A DNA stretch of 64,000 nt, from contig CM021312.1 of NCBI GenBank assembly GCA_010645155.1, forward strand, positions 6,617,286-6,681,285, given 5' to 3'. The notes under the pieces were generated by a model that worked only from the letters and a program-made list of their open reading frames with translations, had not been told where the DNA came from and searched no databases. This DNA is from Tigriopus japonicus (lineage: Eukaryota > Arthropoda > Copepoda > Harpacticoida > Harpacticidae). The stretch's first letter is position 1. Every line of letters starts with the position of its first letter. Below are positions 27,101 to 38,933 of the stretch, one piece after another. The position numbers and the translations under genes are program-made.

Positions 27101-30100
27101 ATGTGCTGAGGGCATGCTAAGTCATGTGAGAGCCATCTAGGTGAAGCAAGTTTGTTTTTAAAATTGTTCATACCACTCAATGATCCTTCAGCCTCAGGAT
27201 TTGCTTCCTTTTACTAATGAAGCTTTCAATCCCACTCTGGACCTTACCCTGCTTCCCACTGTTTGAGTTGATAAAGCAAGACCACGAATTATGCACCTTA
27301 TCAAAGATCATGGTAAAGTCAAGATAAACTACATCAACTGGCTGATGACTCAACGGCTCATTGACCAAATGTCCATGAACTGTTCTAAATTGTTAATCAA
27401 TTGGATGATTACTAAAACGTGGTGTCCCGGGGGAAATGATATCAAAGACTTTCAAACAATCTACAAGCCTAGACTTCATGATCTTCTCAAAAAAATTGCA
27501 AACTGCAGGCCGAGGAAATGTGCCTACAATTACAAGCAAAAACATATCTCTGCTTTATAATGCAACAACATGAGCTAAATTTAATGCGGAGGGAAATTTG
27601 CCCTGGTCCAGGATTCAAGAGATTGAGGAGGAGAAACAAGGAACAAAAATCTGTCAAATGGCAAGAAATGACAAATTCATCCAAAGCCAAAATTTGCCAT
27701 CTCTGTTTCTTAAAAGCTCTGTGCGCCCAACTCTCTTCGACAACAGAAGCGAACATGTCATGAAACAAAACGTCTGATGTTGAGGACGCACGAACCATTG
27801 ACTCCTTTTTTGAAAGTTTGGAAAGTGTTCAGGTACTTAACAATGTTTCAAAGATTCCATGCACATCCTCAACATTTTCTACACAACTTATGTGAAGAGG
27901 ATATCATAATCGAAAATGCATCCCTTCCCAAACCTATTTTGTCAGATATTTTATGCAAAAAGACGTACAGCTGAAGATCATCACATCTAAGTCTAAAAAT
28001 ATCAACGTTTTGTCGTCAATCATTGACCTCTAAAAACAGGGATGAGTGGTAATTTAGAGGGTGAAGGTTTGGGCTAACTTCACTGCCATCATGAACAAGG
28101 TCATCTACAGGGTGTACCACTTGAAAACTGGCCAAGGAAGGTATATTTAAGTAAAATGTATTTTTCTTAGAAGCACCTTGTCAATGAAATTCACCTAGTA
28201 GAAGCAAGCTTATGCCTCTTTTTAATCCATTCTCAGTTTCGAAATGTGTTTTTTTGGGGCAAGATTATTTTAACATTATTAATTTGCAGTAAATGTTGCT
28301 CCCTCCTTTTTGGGATCTCAATCCTTATCCATTTTCCAATTGTAATGGCTTCTATTACGTGAAATTAAATGACATGAACATCAAGTTCATGTCATTTCAT
28401 TTGCTATTTTAAGGTTTCCAGCTATTGTATTAGCCATTTTTTGTTTCCATATGCTGTATGTAGTTCTTTGAAGGCTTCGTTTTTGTGCCATTTATTTTCA
28501 ACCTTTGACATTTGATAATTAAAGCCATTCTTAGTGCCTTTATTGCAATATTGACAACTATATGGACAGATGGAAGGCACCTATGCAGAATGATTACATT
28601 GATATATTTTAGGCCATTTTCATTTTCTTTGTTCATTTTGATATGGCACACCCTGCAGACGCACTTTCTGAGCTCCCTTATTGAGAAGCGACTCTCTCTT
28701 GTTCATCGCGATCAGGAAAATTGAAATATTAAATGTTTGTGTGTGCATACACCTGGCTCGCAACTGCTTGATGCTAATATGTCCAGTTGTATCCCAGAAT
28801 TATGCCTCTCCTTGATTTCTAAATATCAGAAGGCCAAAAAGCTGGATCTTACGAGACATGAGATACTGTATAGATCACGTAATATTGGTAACATTAAAGG
28901 CCAACTCCTGCTCAAAATGACCAGAACTGGGCGTGGAGTACTTTCAATTTGACAAAAATAATGGCATGCCTATTCTTCAAGTCAATGATTTGTCGCACAG
29001 TTTACGAGTGTGCAGTCATACCCAATCAGTTATAACATTGGCTTGTTTTAGATCCCAAAATGCTCAACATTTCATCAACCAATTTTGAGATCGGTTGTTT
29101 GATGACTTACATATGTCTCTACCCCAGTCAATTCTGTTCTCATTTTGACAATAGGTTTAACACAAGTCTGATTAATCACCTTTTAACTGAACCACTCGCA
29201 CTTTTTCCAAGCTACCACAGGCGGAAAAAACTGGGAGCGAGGCCCCAGCGCAACATTTAAAAAAGCGGCTACAAACCTGGATTACACTGTTCCATTCAAA
29301 TTATGCCTTTCCACAAAATCAGGTCAGAGGCGCTCATCGTTAGCTTCTGTGAAGGAGGCCTTGTTGTTTATTTGGATGGCAGAGGGGAGAAATACTGTAA
29401 ATGGTTGGTGGGAAGACTAGTTTCTCAAAAATATTCGATTTATCCCAAGCTAGATGAAAGGGAGGTTCTTGAATAAACGAGAAGAACGGGACAACCGGAA
29501 TCCTGTTTGGCTTTCCTTATTTCTTTTACAAATAACTTGTTATTACTATATTTTTCATCACAATCAGCCCATAAGGAAGCCAGAGTGGCCACGCGTACTA
29601 GCGCGTTCTTAAAAGTGCCGAGTGTAAGTGCTTCCCCAGACGGCGTAGGTTCGAATCCTGTTGGGGGTCGGATTGAAGCTGTCGGGAGAAATCCTTATAA
29701 GGAAGCCAGAGTGGCCACGCGTACTAGCGCGTTCTTAAAAGTGCCGAGTGTAAGTGCTTCCCCAGACGGCGTAGGTTCGAATCCTGTTGGGGATCGAATT
29801 GAAGCTGTCGGGAGAAATCCTTCAATTTACAGGGAATCGCATTCCTTGTAGCGGTAGCAAAAAATCCGCAAAAAAATATAAAAAAAAAAAAAAAAAAAAA
29901 TCAATGCTCCCCACAATCATCTCTTTCCTAATTCATGACATGATCCTCGTTTCTGAAAGCTACCGTTATTTCATGTCTCAGTTACAATAAAAAAATGATG
30001 TTTTAGATCAGTAACTTTCTTCCGATAAAATAAAATCTAAAAAGCATTTCGAAGAAATGATGATTCAAAATGGGATTTAGATGAAGCTTGAAGTTACCAA

Positions 30101-33100
30101 TTGTATCCGATAAGAACTGGAAGTAATTGTTTGAGCATATTTGGTGCCTAAGTTCTTGGAAATTGGTTGCTCCTTAGAGATGCGAGTACTCCGAGATCAT
30201 TTCCCTCGATAAAAAACAACTAAATCATAAGAAGAGCGTCCGAAAGTATTTAATTTTAAGTGCCAAATATTCAAATACTATTTGATAAAAGAATAGCAAA
30301 ATAATAAAAAAAGTATTCAAATAATACCCATAGCTTGAATATTTTTCCAATATTTTAATATTCTTTTATCAAATAGTATTTGACTATTTAGCCCATAGAA
30401 TTAAATATTTTTGGCCGCTCTAGGTCACTCATCAAAAAGAGCACAGTATTGATACCAAATATCAACAAAATCCCGAAAAACTCATTCATCCCGAGGGAAT
30501 GGGAAAAGTAAAACAGCTGCTCCTGAGACCAACATGGAAAGCTACTTCATCTGTGGATTGTTATTACAAGGTTAAAGTCTAAAATGAAGCCTCATCCTGA
30601 AAAACATTACGTAAACGTTGATATTGGTTCTTCCCACAAGTTTTTCTCGACGTCAATTAACCATCTAATGATGTAGTTCGTTACATCAAATGAGGATCCT
30701 TTGACTCGTGGATCAAACATCAAAACCTTGAGACCTTGAGACCGCTTCAGTAGTGGATAAATAATAAGCCCTGTCTGCTTACTTGACTTAACATTTCTTC
30801 ATCTTGGTCGACGTTGTTCTCGGGGACCTCTGAAATCACATCCAGAGCCATATTTGAGCTTCGAGTGGGCATCTTTGGAATGTCTTCCTCATCTAAAGAG
30901 TGGGTCTCGAGTGGGCAGATGACGATGGGTTTCCCACTCACTACAGCCTCTTTCTTCTCATCATTGGATTTTCGAGTTGTCGAGATTGTCCTCGAAGTCT
31001 CATCTTCCAAATCTCGAGAACCAGGCATGCTCGATTTCTCTTGCTCATGAAGAGTATCAATCAAATACCTAGAATAGAAGAGGTCATTAAAATTCCAAAC
31101 CACTAAACAAAAACTGAATTAGGATCGAAATATTCTTTTCAAACCATTTTTTTAACTATTTTGACCGAAAAGGAGCTAAAACTTTGTTTCTAAATCTAGA
31201 GTCGATTTAAAAGGAAAGATTTCAGAAAAGATTTTCCGTCAAAAGATGTTAAATAGCATAAACGATCCAAATATTTAATGATTTCCTTAGGTTACGCGTT
31301 TTGTTCGAAGATACTATTTTTGTTATATATCTATATTAAGATTTTAATCCTGCTTTGGTGTAAGAAAAAAGTAAAACTCGTTTAGTAAAGTTTTGGTATC
31401 GCCGCCCAATCAATCAGGGCGTGTTTGTAAAAGGCAGTTTTCTTTTTCAATCTCAACTTTGCTCTTGAAGCTTTGAAAACCTTCTTTCCGCCTGTCTATC
31501 TGTATCCTTTGATTGGAACGACCTTGAAGACCGAATCGAAAACAGAAACAGAACACATTTCGTGTATCAACCAATAATTCCTCCGACATTGACAAAAAAA
31601 GAACCAAATCTTCAAGAAGTAGTTCTGCAAAATGGTGAACTTTTTCTTTGTCTTTTTCTTGATAATTAGGAATCTTTCAAATTCATTCACGCTTCTTTCT
31701 TTTCATTTGAGATTATCTTTTTTTGCTTCCATGGAATTATTAACCATTGTTCAAACTATTCCAAATGAAAGTACTCCCATGCCCCATTTCAAAAGCTCGT
31801 TTCGAAATGAGACAAGCCAACCCAAAGCTGAAATTGTGGGTTCTACTCTAAGAATGTGCACAATTAAAAATTCATTTTGGGTCCAGAATTAAAACGTGGA
31901 ACGCAGCTTTTGACGCACCCGGTAGTTCAAAGAAAGTGACAGATCGTCCTCAAGTCAAGCAAGGGGGATTGTCAAATGAATGTCAAATTACTTACCTGAG
32001 AAATTCCGAACAGTCTTGCTGTCGACCAGATTCGAACCAAGGGGGTCTTGCAACTTTCAGAAAGTCTCCTGGCGAGTAAATGGATCTCTGCGAATATCGC
32101 AGGTACGCGAACACTTGTTGGAGTCGAAAAAGCACCAATTGAGAGGACGTTAAAGGAGCACTAAGGATATCATCACAGAAACTGGCAAGGACAAAGAGGA
32201 TCAAAGGATCGTGTTAATTTCTTGATTAAAAGTTGAGACCTTGAAGGCTTCTTTTCTTTCGCCAAGTTGGTTAGCCCAGCATCTTTGAATACAAATGGAT
32301 CTGTCCACTTACTCTTTGGTTATGTAGAGGGCTTGTAAAACTGAATTCATGTAACAGGTATTCCCCAGGTTGATTAATCCCACCATTCCTGTTTCTGAGC
32401 GAAATGAAAGGGCATCTTCCACTAAATAGGATATGGTTCTTGTTTGATGGTGAATAAAGGTCGTCGAATGAATTGGAGATAGCCACGACAAGGAACGAAG
32501 CTCTGAAAGTACAAAGGACGGACAAAATTCTTATCATTCTTATTTTCACACCCAAACAAAGAATTGATCTGCCTTTCCAAGCAACTAGACCCTTCATTCT
32601 AGGGTTTGATTACAAGCAAATACACATGTAAGATGGAACTTGAAAGATTTAAATTATTTGGTTAGGAAACAATCGAGCAGCTTCTTCCCTGACATGACTG
32701 TTATTTGAATACTAGATTGATTTATGGACAGTTCTAGAGACAGTTCTTTGTCTGACAAGATAAAAAGTAGTCGAAATTATTTTGTTATTGGGGAAACATT
32801 TAAGAGAAGGGACACTTCAACCGATCTCCACTTAAAATTCTCCACTCTAAAATCGACCTAATCATAAATTAAACAAGTTATTCAACTTGTTGACTTGTTA
32901 TGCGCTCTTTTTCTTTCGTTATTTAAGACTAAGTTTAGAAATAGAAGATTGAAGTTCAGTTTTCCACTATTTAAATCATACTAAACCAAGGATACCTTTA
33001 ACTTATATACGTAGGTCTTTTAGGAGTTATAGGCCTCCCTGACTAAACATATGAAGCCGTCGCATTGAATACACATTCATGAAAAACACCTATGGACAAG

Positions 33101-35722
33101 AAAACGAATAAGTGCTCTCTTACCTCTTGCTCTGCTTTCCGAAGGTTCGGGGATTTGAAATTCCTTCAACACGCGAACAATGGGATCATAGAGATCAGGA
33201 AAGTCGGGAAAGCGAGCCATGAGAAATCGCGAGGCTTCGGCCAATCTTTGAAACGTCTCTTCACACTTCATGTGACGCAGAGATCGGAGTGTCTGTGGAA
33301 TATGCGACACCACGCCATGAAATATGGACTCGGAATGTTGAAATCCCAACAAAAGAAAGAAGAAGATGTCGTTCACGGAGGAAATCAGATCCGGTTGGGC
33401 CAAAGCCAATGCCAAAGACTCGGTACACGAGTGGGCAATCTCAATGAGGATCGAGTTGCGATCTTTGGCCTGAAGGCCACGAAGCATTTCCAGAAGCCAT
33501 CGCACCATTCGAGGACTCGCTCGACTCACGGTTAGCCACTTGATCATGGTCTATGGAGAATCATGTAAGGTGTGTGATCGGAGTGTCGGTGATTTCATCA
33601 TCGAAAGGATCTACTCCTCCTACCTGCAAACCCACGACGGTTCGAGCCTCGCCACTGGCTTGAGAGCTTTCGTCCAAGATGGCTTGAGTGGCTCGCTCAA
33701 GGAAAAAATTGGGGATTTTGTCGATGATGGTCATTAACCCGCAACTTGGGGAACTCAAAGCATCTGAAAAGTTTTTAAATATTTATAACTCTAGTTTCAG
33801 GATCAATGAGTGTCCAAATCGTTTTTTTATTTTATTTTACCTTTGCCTTCGGACGAAATGATCGAGTAGAAAGCCTTCAGACACTCTTGAATGCCTTCGG
33901 TTGCCGCCGAGCGACCCCAAATCAAGGGCAACATCTGACTGACCTCCTCGGTGGCTTCAAAGAAGTTCATCTGATCGGATTTGATGGCGTGGACCTGATA
34001 TCCGGCCAAAAGTGTCACCACCAACACTGAGAATCGACTCCATTCCGTGGGATTTGGCAAGACGCATGGGTGCTTTTGGTAAACCCGAGCAATTTCTCGA
34101 GCCACATGCAAATGCACACCGTGATCTTTTAGGCAAGCTACAACAATAGATTGGAAGGTTTAATGATGCTTTTGGCACTTTTTTGGCATCTTTTAAGAAA
34201 TCCTACCATAGAGATGGATCTTGGTGACATTGACCAACGTGCGTTGGGTTTCTTCGATATTTTGGTCGGGTTCGAATTCTTGTAGGAGAGACAGGATTTC
34301 GCCCACCAATTTGACCAGTTCGCGTTTTTCGCCATGGGTTGCATTGGTGAACATATCAATCATGAAATTGGGCGTGACGAATTCGTAGAATACCGAGGAA
34401 TACTTTCGAGAGAGCGATCTGAAGGATTTAAGAAATGAATGAATATGTCTTGCGAATAATGCGCTTGAAATTCCCACTCACATGAACTGTTCATGCCCGA
34501 GTTGGCCGATTAGGGGCTCGTCCACCGAGAAAAGGATCCATTGAACGAACAAGCCCAGGAGACTGGAGACATCCGCGGGGTTCAAGGTGCTCTGATCCAA
34601 GTTGGAAAACATCTACCAATGACAAGATATACAAAATATTAAATAGGCACCCACTTTCAAATTTTAGGTTTAGCTACGTAGAAATGATCACAAAAGAAAG
34701 TTAGTTGTCTGAAGCAAATATCGCGTGAGAGCCGCGCACTCCGCATTGTCCCATTTAATTCTACTATCACGTCTGGCATCATTGATGATCTTGAGTTAGA
34801 AATTTTTTGTAGTTCGTTTTGTTTAGTTTTCGCTCTTTTACTTTATTTGATAAATTTCGGGACAACCACCTAAAATGATGGCAAGCAAACAAGCGCTAGC
34901 TCATAGTTCAAGGGGTTAAGTCAAGGATTGACAGCGTTTGTCAAAGGTCAGCTGAAATTTGAATGACTCGCCATTTTTCAAGACGAGGCTCACGCTAAAG
35001 GTGGAGAGAGAATTTTCTTTTTCTTTTCGTTTCATGATTCGGTAGGGGTAAGTCCATGCCAATCTCGCTTGAAAGAACTTCGTTCTATCGGGCACTATTA
35101 GTGACCCGCAATTGTAAATGATGGCCCAGTTAATGACAACTTCAAGAAGCATCCATCCATCGATCTATGTCGAATCCCCGGGCCGAAAAAGAGGCTCGAA
35201 GGGTGTGTCGGGTCGATTCTGCGGGATTGCGAGTCGCCTCGAATCGATTGAGCGTGATAACGCCTCGTAGATCCGGCCTTGTTACGTACGCATTAGTTAC
35301 CATGATGGATCGCTCGGGTGTTGGGTGACTTTTCATGACCGTGACCCGTTCTGCACACCAACCCACAAGTATGGCCGTTATGCCTGGGAACTCGGATTGC
35401 CAATCTATTCCGAGCTAAGCTAATCCAAGGGCTAATTTAACTCAAGTCAGATGATCCTAACTCAATCTGATCAACTATGATAGCTACAAATCATGAATGG
35501 CGAGCAATCGGAGTTCTTGGGCACTCTCTAAGGCCGGACAGGGGCTAACAAAGTAACCGAAAGTCGGCTCTTAAAGGGTCAAGGTTGCCATTTAGAAGGA
35601 ATGCGAGCTATATGAGGACTATCTTTATATATACCTACCTTGGTCAGAAACTGATGTCGAAAAACCGGCGTGTGCGCCGGATTGCGACTCTCGACGAACT
35701 GCCGTAAAACGCTCTCCATCAT
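24188..35722 (-). CDS. USP38: Ubiquitin carboxyl-terminal hydrolase, USP38/USP35 type, 1125 residues, 11 exons
   Basis: Exons in coding order are 35722-35639, 34612-34482, 34418-34207, 34137-33841, 33763-33624, 33550-33124, 32502-32313, 32181-31996, 31068-30783, 25689-25440 and 25362-24188; all phases close. Residues 1-430 form the helical N-terminal region of USP35/38. The peptidase starts with GLINLGNTCYMNS (nucleophile Cys480). RPPWF and QQDCSEFLR follow, then a CxxC pair at 836/839 and a second at 894/897 for zinc. SDGGHYYTYAR supplies the catalytic His982 and WYIFNDSKV the Asn/Asp near 1006. The enzyme removes ubiquitin from target proteins. Invertebrates usually have one gene for the USP35/38 pair, so the symbol is by nearest similarity. 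A Ser-rich insert (about 770-810) and a Gly/Asp-rich tail are low-complexity additions. Human USP38 is slightly shorter. Confidence 0.95.
26606..27420 (-). pseudogene. Decayed non-LTR retrotransposon (LINE) reverse transcriptase fragment
   Basis: The minus-strand frame at 27368-27177 reads VDVVYLDFTMIFDKVHNSW, close to the VDVxYLDFxKAFDKVDH motif of jockey/CR1-type reverse transcriptases. Further along the strand, 26863-26606 reads PQSSVAGLLFSIIF and then SSYVEDPKLV, matching PQGSVLGPLLF and the SSYADDTKL catalytic box. The box is mutated from ADD to VED, and the frame is broken between the two blocks, so it is inactive. Confidence 0.75.
28367..28397. repeat. Short perfect hairpin
   Basis: AAATGACATGAAC (28367-28379) faces GTTCATGTCATTT (28385-28397) with a 5-base loop. 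It lies inside the LINE-containing intron, and no function is implied. Confidence 0.7.
29571..29900 (+). mobile_element. Tandem dimer of a tRNA-Leu-like SINE with A-tail
   Basis: Two 126-bp units (29571-29696 and 29697-29822) differ at about two positions. Each has a tRNA-like box A (TGGCCACGCGTACTAG) and a perfect box B (GGTTCGAATCC). The spacing and GC-rich extra arm fit class II tRNAs. The anticodon loop reads CTTAAAA, giving TAA, so tRNA-Leu(UAA) is the likely ancestor. The acceptor strands do not pair, so neither is a functional tRNA. A 20-base poly(A) run ends the element at 29900. Confidence 0.75.
30233..30422. mobile_element. Small AT-rich TIR element
   Basis: The left end AGAGCGTCCGAAAGTATTTA and right end (complement of TAGAGCGGCCAAAAATATTT) form imperfect inverted repeats. 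An inner pair contains CAAATACTATTTGATAAAAG. There is no coding capacity and no confident target duplication. Confidence 0.6.
34613..35638 (-). other. USP38 intron 1
   Basis: Separates the 28-codon first exon from exon 2, both in phase 0. The first exon was chosen because it gives a clean ATG-led start followed by a GTAGGT donor. A 74-codon minus-strand frame at 35142-35366 has no recognisable similarity and is not needed. Confidence 0.6.
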
Positions 35723-36656
35723 GAAACCGACTGAAGACTACTTCTTCAGGCAATCAATCAGTCTCACGCCCGCTTCTCCGGAACGGAACACGCCCCACCC
35801 AGCGGGACCGAGACGAGGCCCGAGAACGGGTCAGTGCTCACGCGGGCCACGCCCACTGTCGGTCCACTAAGCGGATAATGATGATGTTGATGAAAGTACT
35901 AAGAAGGTCGTCGAAACGGAAGGGCGAATCATCATTTCCTTGAACCAAAACCGACGGGAAGACAGACTGACAAACAATCAGACGGACAGACATGTCCTCA
36001 TAGTGTTGCCGGAAAGTTTTAACCCCAATTTGCCATCGCCGTTGGAAATTATGCCATGTCAGGCCATCATATTTAGAACGAGTAAAAATGAGAAAAGCCA
36101 TTAAGGCTTAGGGAGATGGTATGACGGTAGTTCATTCTCAGTGAATCAAATTGAGACCAAAAGAAATCCCAACTGACCAACTGATGTTTTCGGTCCGTTG
36201 GCAGCGGTGATACTTTGGAAATTAATCGTTCATTTGTATTTGAAAATTCTTTTTTTGGGTAAACAAATGCGGTATTTGTCTTTCTTTGCGCATTTAAGGC
36301 GATTGAAGTGCGTTTTTGGTGTACCTTTTATGGAGCCAGAGCGCCGACAAGTGCCACGGCTAACTCGCACTGTGCATGCACGAGGAAAGCGACGAAATTC
36401 AGCGTTACTCAAGCCAGGAACCCTGCTCCAGCAAATAAGCCAAACTTGTGACATAATGATGTCCTTTTTGATGTAGCTAAACCATTATCAAATTACAAGA
36501 ACAAGTCAATGCCACCTATTTGGCACAATTTCTTGAATTGTACCAAGTTTTGTCTCTTTGCCAGTGCATGTAAAGGGCAAACTAGCTATTGCGCTTGTCG
36601 ACACTCTAGCTCCATGAAAAGGCACAACATAGCCACACTTCAATTGCCCTATAAAC
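35723..36656. other. Divergent promoter region, USP38 side
   Basis: Contains the presumed USP38 promoter. No gene or distinctive motif was recognised. Confidence 0.4.
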
Positions 36657-37365
36657 TAGTGATGGGGGGCAAACAAGAGATTGGGCAAGCTGTACTGGCA
36701 CAGTGCTTGGGCTTGCTGAAGCTTGGCATAGCTTGGGTGCTTGTACAAGTACTTTTCCCAGCTAACAGGTTTGCCAAATTTGCTATGAACGAAGAATGAA
36801 CTTGCCATCCGAATTTCACGAAACCAGGCTGATTCAGCTAAATAGGGCCCATACCTTTGAAAGGATATATTTTTAAGAAAATTATACACTTCAATTCTCT
36901 CACATGGGAAAATGCAAAAGATTTCGAGAATACTAAAAAAAGATTTGGCATTTTACTTTTTCATGCCGGCAACTCTGAGTAAACGAGATTGTTCTGGAAG
37001 TGTGACTTCTAAATCTCGGTCTTGATTAGCCTCAAAAGTGCATTCATGTGTGGCCTATAACCGAAACAAAAAAAAACATGGTTTTGCAAATGTCATCCAA
37101 ATTGAAATTTTTTTTTTGTATCACTTCCACTATTTATTGCTAAATTATTAAGGTCAAAAGATCATCGAAAATGCAACTTGACATTTTTTCTTCTAAGTCA
37201 CACAGCAAGTATCTTAACTCTTCAAAGAGCAACTGCCGGCAACTGCATCTTCCAATGTTCCTTGAGCTTGCCAAGTGTATTGGTGTATTGCCCAAGTAAT
37301 GCTTGTCAACAACTTGTTCTTGGGTGTCTTGTGATGACTCATTACTTGCCCAAGTCACATCACTG
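36657..37365. mobile_element. hAT-like element I with CTATAAAC duplication
   Basis: The left end is TAGTGATGGGGGGCAAACAA and the right end (inverted) is CAGTGATGTGACTTGGGCAA. CTATAAAC flanks both sides (36649-36656 and 37366-37373). Repeated GGGCAAGC/GCTTGGGC strings lie near the ends. There is no transposase in its 709 bp. The right duplication is shared with the neighbouring element II. Confidence 0.85.
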
Positions 37366-37373
37366 CTATAAAC

Positions 37374-37670
37374 TAGTGATGTGACTTGGTGTGTTGGGCA
37401 AGCTTTTTTGCGCGAGGTCGCAAGGTAGGGTCACCTAATGGAGATTTCGTGTTGTGCTCAGCTATATCAGCAAAAACTAATTTGAGTGTCATTTGCAACC
37501 CTGTTCAGAAGTCACAAAAGTTAGGGACGCCGTTCCGTTCTCCTTGATGAAAAAACAGTTTTTGAAGATTGGTAAGCAAAGAGGAATACGATTTCACAAA
37601 GGTCAATTGGCGAAACTACCTTACGACCTCGCGCAAAAAAGCTTGCCCAACACACCAAGTCACATCACTA
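37374..37670. mobile_element. hAT-like MITE II, abutting element I
   Basis: Long inverted ends start TAGTGATGTGACTTGG and extend through GTTGGGCAAGCTTTTTTGCG and CGAGGTCG. CTATAAAC flanks it on both sides (37366-37373 and 37671-37678). It is 297 bp and non-coding. Confidence 0.92.
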
Positions 37671-37678
37671 CTATAAAC

Positions 37679-38933
37679 ACGAAAATTGTCGCTTTGGGGC
37701 ACAAATATGTACAATTTGTCGCTTTGGGCAAATGAATGCAAAATTTCCTTTTTGGGGCAAAAAACAGAAAGTGACACTTTTGCCGAAAGACGTGTAATTG
37801 CACACCAGGTTTTTGTGAGGGATATATTGACTATGCAATAGAAAAAATCTTCTAAATGTTCATACTCTTGCATTCCATTTTATTGTTAGTTAAACATTAT
37901 GCTCATTTGTCGAGTTTGGTGGCCAGCTTTGCCATATTATTGGGACATTTCGTGCGTATTTGAATTTTATTTGCTTATTTGTATGTTGCAAATGTTTATT
38001 TGCCAATTTTTGGGACTAAAGGCATATTTCTTGGGCAGAAATCCGCACTCTTTGTCGCTAGTCAACACTTTAAGCAACTCTTTGAATTTTGTGCCGAATA
38101 TGAGTCACAAAACTCAAGAAAACTTTGCTACACATTGATTTTATTCCACTCTCGAATCTTTTTCAAACCTCGAACCATTTTTAGTTTCAACAAAGTCTAG
38201 ACCTTAGCCAACATTTGTATGGAATTTGACAGAAAAGCAAATATAGCCTTTTTGTGGACCTTTGGTCTCCGTGTGTTTGCACATGAGCTATAATATCGAT
38301 ATCTTCGTAATTCTTTTGGCAAAGACGGTAAGGTTATGGCAACCCTGAAGCACTTTTCACATTCATGGCTAAGGCTTGCCAAAAAGCGTGACAAAATAAC
38401 TAGGTTCTCTAAAGGTCAATTCTTATTCACTTTCACGTTTCATATTTTTATCATTAATGAATGGCTAAACAAGCTACTGAAAAAACGCTCGCTAATAGAA
38501 TCGAGGAAAAGTTTTTCTCATGGCTTTGATTAATTTGATCTTACTACCTTTCACGTCTTTCAGGGTCACCATCAACCCGTCATCGATTCTAAAATTAATT
38601 CCCCTAGTGTTCCAAATTCTGAAAAATTGCCATCCAAAATCCAACATTAGACCAAAAAGTAGTACTAATTTCATGAATTCAATCTCCGTCATACTTTTAA
38701 TCCACGTATCTGGTCGTTCAATCAAAAGTGGAATGTCTATCCAAGGATGGCTCCTGGTCTATCCTAGCTTCAGATGATCACCCTGCGTCTGTTGACGATC
38801 GCTCTGAAGTCTGAAAATTCGAGTCATTCTCTTTCTTTCTCTCTCGCTCCTCTTTTGATATCCAGATTACTCAGAGTCGCTCGACTCTTTTTATTCGTCG
38901 AAGAGGGCTCTAATCCTCAATCTCACGTTCATC
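37679..38933. other. Upstream region of PSMD4
   Basis: No gene recognised. A CT-rich segment (about 38830-38880) immediately precedes the PSMD4 start and may be part of its promoter or 5' leader. Confidence 0.4.

Larger units (their letters stand above)
26191..29296. mobile_element. 3.1-kb element or structure with 250-bp near-identical inverted arms
   Basis: The left arm 26191-26441 and right arm 29045-29296 are inverted copies, differing at only a few positions by eye. Both contain the string GGGAGCGAGGCCCCAGCGCA or its complement. Between them lies a decayed LINE reverse transcriptase fragment on the minus strand plus non-coding sequence. No clear target duplication was found, so it may be a long-TIR transposon that received a LINE, or two copies of one repeat in opposite orientation. 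Confidence 0.7.
25690..30782 (-). other. USP38 intron 9, 5.1 kb, transposon-filled
   Basis: Holds the 3.1-kb inverted-repeat/LINE structure (26191-29296), a tRNA-like SINE dimer (29571-29900) and a small MITE (30233-30422). No additional USP38 exon is needed, since exons 9 and 10 join in phase 0. Confidence 0.8.

Noticed and set aside
29571..29822. Two functional tRNA-Leu genes
   Set aside because: Acceptor strands do not pair, no pol III terminator follows directly, and the pair ends in poly(A), so a SINE is the better reading.
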